Source: Centroberyx gerrardi (Eukaryota; Chordata; Actinopteri; Beryciformes; Berycidae). From it: a stretch of DNA of 64,000 bases. The notes beneath the pieces were generated by a model. It saw only the letters and a list, made by a program, of their open reading frames with translations, was not told the origin of the DNA and did not search any database. The DNA lies in contig NC_136005.1 of the NCBI RefSeq assembly GCF_048128805.1, positions 15,495,760-15,559,759 on the forward strand. Direction: 5' to 3'. The position numbers and the translations under genes are program-made. This document shows, piece after piece, positions 59,668 to 64,000 of the stretch (positions within the stretch are counted from its first letter, which is position 1; every line of letters starts with the position of its first letter).

Positions 59668-60107
59668 GTAAGGTTGATACAGTGTGTGTGTGAGGCATGT
59701 TTTAGCGGATGGTATGTAGCCTGTAAAGCGTTAGTCTGACAAATTGTAATAAACTCCAACTGCTTCAAGATGTAACTACAGATGAATAAAAGTGACATTT
59801 TGCGGCCTTTTGGACTAGTTACAAGAGAGTAGACATGAACATTTAGTTCATGGGCGTACAGGCTTGCATCACCTGGTAGGATACAACCTCATTTGCAAAA
59901 TTGCAAAAGGGCCAATATTGCAGTTGAATCTAGAAGTTCATGGTTGAGATTTGTAAAGTTGAATTTGAATTTCTATCTCTTTCCTTAACTCTTGTTTATC
60001 AAAATGGTAGATAGCCATTTCTACTTTTGGTAGCACCCCTGCTGCTAAGGGCTAATGGTACTGACAGTTGGTATTTAAGCAGTGTTTTGATGCTGGCTGT
60101 AAGTTCT

Positions 60108-61637
60108 CTGTTCTATGTCATCTTTTTTGTGTTTTTGGCTAACTTTAGCCTGTGTACAGTGTACATAGTTTTCAAATGCCAGTAAAGAAAAACCCAGATG
60201 TCTGAGCCGAACTTTTGGACTGTTGTTGCCTATTTTTCCTCTGCTCCACACTTCCCAGAAACCGCTAGTTAGCATCCTTTACACCACCCTGCAGTGTGCT
60301 ACCATCGGATGTCGCGGGAAATCCGCTGGATTGCTTTACTGCACAAAGGGAGTTTTGTTTACAGTACCAAACAGGAGTCACTTTTACTCTGCAAGCAATA
60401 CACAACTCTACTTCAGTTCCACTAACTGCATAGTTTCAACTTCACGTTAGCTTACCTTGCCAGAATGCATATCGCTCTTATCAAGGGCTGTTCTGGCTCT
60501 TATCCTTCTTCTTGCTCCTCAAAACAAACACACATGGAGCGACGTCAGGGAGGGTGAGGGGGACATGTAGCAACATGCTCCTTGTGACAGAAACCGAGGG
60601 GTTTATGTGAAATGCAGTCTTAATTTTGAGAAACAAAATGCTATGTGTAGCACCTTTTAAAATTTCAATTAAAGGACCTACCGGCATTTTTGAGTGTTTT
60701 AGCCCATTTACTACACTGCACGCATACTTTATCCAAAGCAATACCATTATCCAAAATCTACCATACTTTTTTAGAATTTTGAATATTTCCCTCGTTTTTC
60801 CTCCCTTCCACAAAGGGTAGAAAATGCAAGCATCTATCATGAAGTGTATCTCACAATCCACCGCTCTGCTCCAGTCAATTCTGTGCTGAATGTAATAGAG
60901 CGAAGACTGATAGAACTTGTGCAGATCCTATAAATGTAAGCTGATTTGGCAAATTCTAGGTTTGATATAGTTTCAGCGTTTAAATTTTTCCTAATGCTGC
61001 ATCATTCAAAAGTGGGCAGGTTGTCAAACAAGACTAAGAGTCTAACAACCCCGCGACGTTGAATTTTGTAGAAGCGTCTCTGCCAGGAATCGAACTCTAG
61101 TCTCCCGCTTGAGAGTCTTCAGTCTAACTCCCTGCGGGCCACGTGACCCCTGGTGAACAGGGCGACCGACCGACAATACCATCCATAGAGCCCCTGCTGT
61201 CGAGGGGCTAAAATGCAGCGTTTTAAGTATTTCAGTAACCCAATATCCTCAAAAAGTATTTTATTTTATTTATAGAGACTAAACAATTTTGGCTGCAGGT
61301 TTATTTGTGTAGCAGGGAGCACTGTTCCTGACTGGATTCCACTGCATCCCTAGTGGGATCCATATACAGTAGTAGGATCCCATATATGGTAGCGACAACT
61401 CCTCCCACTAGCAATCTTTCAATCAGCGCAGGTAGTATAAATAGGAGCTAGTTTGGTAGCTGCGGGCACTCCTCTGCCTGCGGAGCCAATGTTCCCCCCT
61501 GCTGTGGTCTTTGTGTTTCATTTCTCACCTTGAGGTAGGTAGGGAGCTAGTGTCATGCTACATGGCCCTTAGCATGTTTTGTGGTCTTAATTCCGGTCAT
61601 TCAGCGAGGTAAGACTCTGATTGTAATTGGCCCATGA
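60108..61637. other. Sequence between the two long repeat copies
   Basis: It holds no gene. It contains repeat-like words (60600-60800), a tRNA-like SINE head on the minus strand (about 61045-61155), and a stretch at 61320-61480 with a TATAAATA word at 61436-61443. Copy 2 is not followed by this sequence, so the duplication is not a simple head-to-tail tandem of the whole interval. Confidence 0.5.
61045..61155 (-). mobile_element. tRNA-derived SINE head (candidate)
   Basis: On the minus strand a box-A-like word 'gtggcccgcagggagtt' is followed about 30 bases later by 'gagttcgattcc', a near-consensus B box (GGTTCGANNCC). The spacing fits an RNA polymerase III promoter of tRNA type with a long variable arm. 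A complete cloverleaf is not convincing, so a SINE is more likely than a functional tRNA. Confidence 0.45.
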
Positions 61638-62040
61638 ATCACCTGCTGTTTCATTGACAGATGCACAGCACAAAGTCAAATAACAAATGACCACATCAAA
61701 CAATGAACACTCTTGCAGCCATCAAATAATGAATGTCAATAGTAATGAATGCTGACCCTGGCCTAAACCAAATGCTATTTAATGCTACATAAACGCTAAA
61801 GGTAATTTAGTCAAATCAATACAGAATTTCACAAAGATTATGCTCTGTTAATGTTGTACTTTGACTTTGTCTTCTGTCTACCATCTGCATCTTCTTGTTA
61901 TTTATTAAACAGGCAGAACTGACCATGTTAAACACAGTGGTAACATTGTAACATTTCTGTGTCAGGTCCCATCAGTGTTTATATGATAAAAACACCCCAG
62001 TTGATCAATCATCAACCTCCATTGCGTAAATGGTAAAGCC

Positions 62041-62054
62041 TGATTAGCTAATCA
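62041..62054. promoter_or_regulatory. Perfect palindrome TGATTAGCTAATCA, copy 2
   Basis: Identical to 59565-59578 and in the same position relative to the donor-like word. Confidence 0.55.
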
Positions 62055-62060
62055 GTTTAA

Positions 62061-62138
62061 ACAGGATTGAAGAATGGAGGTAGCAGGAAGAGAGAGGATC
62101 TACTCTAGTCTACTCTGATTTCTCCCTGCGAAGAAGAG
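62061..62138 (+). other. Candidate non-coding first exon, copy 2
   Basis: Counterpart of 59585-59667, ending at the same donor 'GAAGAAGAG|gtaaggtt' (from 62139). No coding exon with the FMO N-terminal GxGxxG motif follows before the window ends. Confidence 0.3.
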
Positions 62139-62573
62139 GTAAGGTTGATACAGTGTGTGTGTGAGGCATGTTTTAGCGGATGGTATAGCCTGTAAAGCGT
62201 TAGTCTGATAAATTGTAATAAACTCCAACTGCTTCAAGATGTAACTACAGATGAATAAAAGTGACATTTTGCGGCCTTTTGGACTAGTTACAAGAGAGTA
62301 GACATGAACATTTAGTTCATGGGCGTAGTACAGGCTTGCATCACCTGGTAGGATACAACCTCATTTGCAAAATTGCATAAGGGCCAATATTGCAGTTGAA
62401 TCTAGAAGTTCATGGTTGAGATTTGTAAATTTGAATTTCTATCTCTTTCCTTAACTCTTGTTTATCAAAATGGTAGATAGCCATTTCTACTTTTGGTAGC
62501 ACCCCTGCTGCTAAGGGCTAATGGTACTGACAGTTGGTATTTAAGCAGTGTTTTGATGCTGGCTGTAAGTTCT

Positions 62574-64000
62574 GCCTGAGTTCTATTGTTCTTAGTTTAA
62601 GAGTGTGTTCACAGTGCTGCTTACCAATGTATGAATTGTAATTGTCTGTGAACCAACTGGGGCATGTGTTTTAGGAGATTTTAGTTGGATTCTACAGTGG
62701 AGCTGAGTGCCGCCCTGGTGGGGGTTAGTCCGGTCCCTTCACTGCATGCTGAGTACAAGCACTGGGCACCTTGTAGCTTGATTTTGCTGTGGTTTAACTT
62801 GATTTTGCTGTGGTTTAACTTGATTTTGCTGTGGTTTAAATTGGTTTTGCTGTGGTTACACAATTGAGTATTGCACCCCTTGGGCTTCCGCCCTCCTAGT
62901 CTACCCCTGCTTCAGCGGCCCTCACCCACTCTAGTGCTCTACTATCTTACTGTAGTTTTAATAATTGTCCTAGTTTTATCCAGAGACTGGAAGTAGTTTA
63001 ATTAAAAGAAGATATTGTATTGTGTCATAACTACACAATACAATACAATTTGAATAAACTGTCTATTTTTCTACTGCTGACATAATAGCTTATGGCAGTC
63101 TTTCATTAATTTCATAACCCCTTTCTTCCCCAGCTCCTTCCAGTCTCCCTTTTTTGAATCTTAATAAATTACTTTTTTTTTTTATTTGGAAACACATCTC
63201 TGTCTTCCTTAGTGGATGAACCTATGCATACTACTTTGGGCATTTAGTCTCCTATCTGTGATATTTCCTTGGGTGAAATTCCCAAGGTGGCGTTGTCTGC
63301 TTCTCCTTTCCTTACCACCACGTCACGTTCGGTTTCAAACATGAGTGTAAAAGTTCTTGCTGGAAAATCCTTTTTAATTTTGTTTCTGAGAGTAAATGTG
63401 TAGGACTTCCTTCCTATATAAAGTTGTGACGGCTGTTCAGATCTGACTTGTGTTGATCCATCGCTTTTCTTCCCTTGCTGACAACCAGAAGGGTTTACTT
63501 TACTTTACATCAGACATTTCGACACTAGGGGCTCACAGATTTTCTGTGAATGCGGTGCTACTTGGCAGCCAAATTTGAAGCCCCGGATGTGGGAGCTTCA
63601 CACCAGCATGTGAAGGCACCAGAAGATTATTCCTTTCAAATTAGTGCATGCAGCATCCACAAAGTAGCCTAAGTGTGATTAAAAATAAACCGGTCTAAAG
63701 GGGACAGGGCCAAGAGGCAAACTAGAGGATGACGAAGCACTTAGAGTTTCAGTCCTCACTATAGCTTGTTCTGCTATAGCTGCTCTAGGTAGATTATGGG
63801 TGTTTTTATGCTTCCCTGCTGTGGCTCTGGTCGTGCGGCAGGGAGCAACCCACAGGTTCTAGATCCTCCAAGGCCCCATCTGGCCTACCTGTATACCACT
63901 GGGTGACATCAACCACTGGCGTAGAATCTACTGGCTGTTCCTCCTGGCACACCAGGATCAAGGACCCATCCATCTGGTTGGGCCAGTTGAGCTAGACTTG
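62574..64000. other. Terminal stretch without recognised genes
   Basis: It contains the 21-bp tandem repeat at 62777-62860 and A/T-rich spacer. The last 500 bases are GC-richer and may belong to a transposable element, but I cannot identify it. No FMO coding exon is visible. Confidence 0.45.
62777..62860. repeat. 21-bp minisatellite, four copies
   Basis: Units of 21 bases begin at 62777, 62798, 62819 and 62840. The first three are identical and the fourth is diverged. Because 21 is a multiple of three, the minus strand reads as a repeated heptapeptide NHSKIKL, but there is no other sign of coding. Confidence 0.9.

Larger units (their letters stand above)
59151..60107 (+). repeat. Long direct repeat, copy 1 (957 bp)
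   Basis: This segment recurs at 61638-62573 in the same orientation with only scattered substitutions and small indels. Examples are an extra copy of an 'agttggacccc' unit at about 59511-59526, one extra CTAGT unit near 59630, and TGTAG against TAG at 59714. By eye identity is about 95% or more. It contains a palindrome (59565-59578) and an exon-like block ending at the donor 59667/59668. Possibly a duplicated promoter and first exon; see findings. Confidence 0.93.
61638..62573 (+). repeat. Long direct repeat, copy 2 (936 bp)
   Basis: Second copy of 59151-60107, start-to-start distance 2,487 bp. It lacks the duplicated 'agttggacccc' unit of copy 1 and has one fewer CTAGT unit. The palindrome and exon-like donor are both retained. 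Confidence 0.93.

Noticed and set aside
62681-62863. Heptad-repeat protein on the minus strand
   Set aside because: The open frame is explained by the 21-bp tandem array; no promoter, start context or continuation.
1-64000. CRISPR array, prokaryotic operon or phage-like system
   Set aside because: The simple repeats have no unique spacers, and all genes are spliced vertebrate genes.
59668-64000. Coding exons of a third FMO gene inside the window
   Set aside because: No segment encodes a GxGxxG start, an FMO signature or any other FMO motif in either strand.

Overview
The window is vertebrate nuclear DNA, most probably from a spiny-rayed teleost fish. Genes have small exons with consensus GT-AG borders, intergenic DNA is full of long (TG/CA)n microsatellites, and short hAT and Tc1-like transposons plus non-LTR retroelement tails are scattered through it. 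The proteins are clearly vertebrate: peroxiredoxin 6, phospholipid phosphatase 6 and two flavin-containing monooxygenases. I cannot name the species.

Layout. 1-31.1 kb holds no gene I can support. It is dense in microsatellites and polypyrimidine tracts, with hAT-type elements at 9137-9390, 17115-17576 and 29815-30557. Three short spliceable exon-like blocks there remain speculative. 31.4-37.4 kb is prdx6 on the minus strand, complete in five exons (222 aa). A 655-bp divergent promoter region separates its start codon from that of plpp6 (plus strand, two exons, 283 aa, 38.1-41.9 kb). 41.9-48.4 kb is intergenic, with a Tc1-like element that was itself hit by a second insertion. 48.4-58.7 kb holds two tandem FMO5-like genes on the plus strand (553 and 561 aa), each with an inferred non-coding first exon. 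58.7-64 kb contains a roughly 0.95-kb direct duplication (59151-60107 and 61638-62573). Each copy carries a palindromic homeodomain-type site followed by an exon-like block with a splice donor. This could be the promoter and first exon of a further FMO gene outside the window, but no coding exon follows here.

Function. prdx6 reduces hydrogen peroxide and phospholipid hydroperoxides, plpp6 dephosphorylates isoprenoid and lipid diphosphates, and the FMOs are NADPH/FAD oxygenases of the endoplasmic reticulum. They are not an operon and need not act together. In human, as I recall, PRDX6 and the FMO1-4 cluster both lie on 1q24-25, while PLPP6 is on chromosome 9.

I found no wholly new system. The best observations are the different intron positions that split the same 356-bp exon in the two FMO genes, a GC-AG intron, the duplicated promoter-like block, and the nested transposon. 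All exon borders were read by eye from splice consensus and family conservation; no alignment was run.
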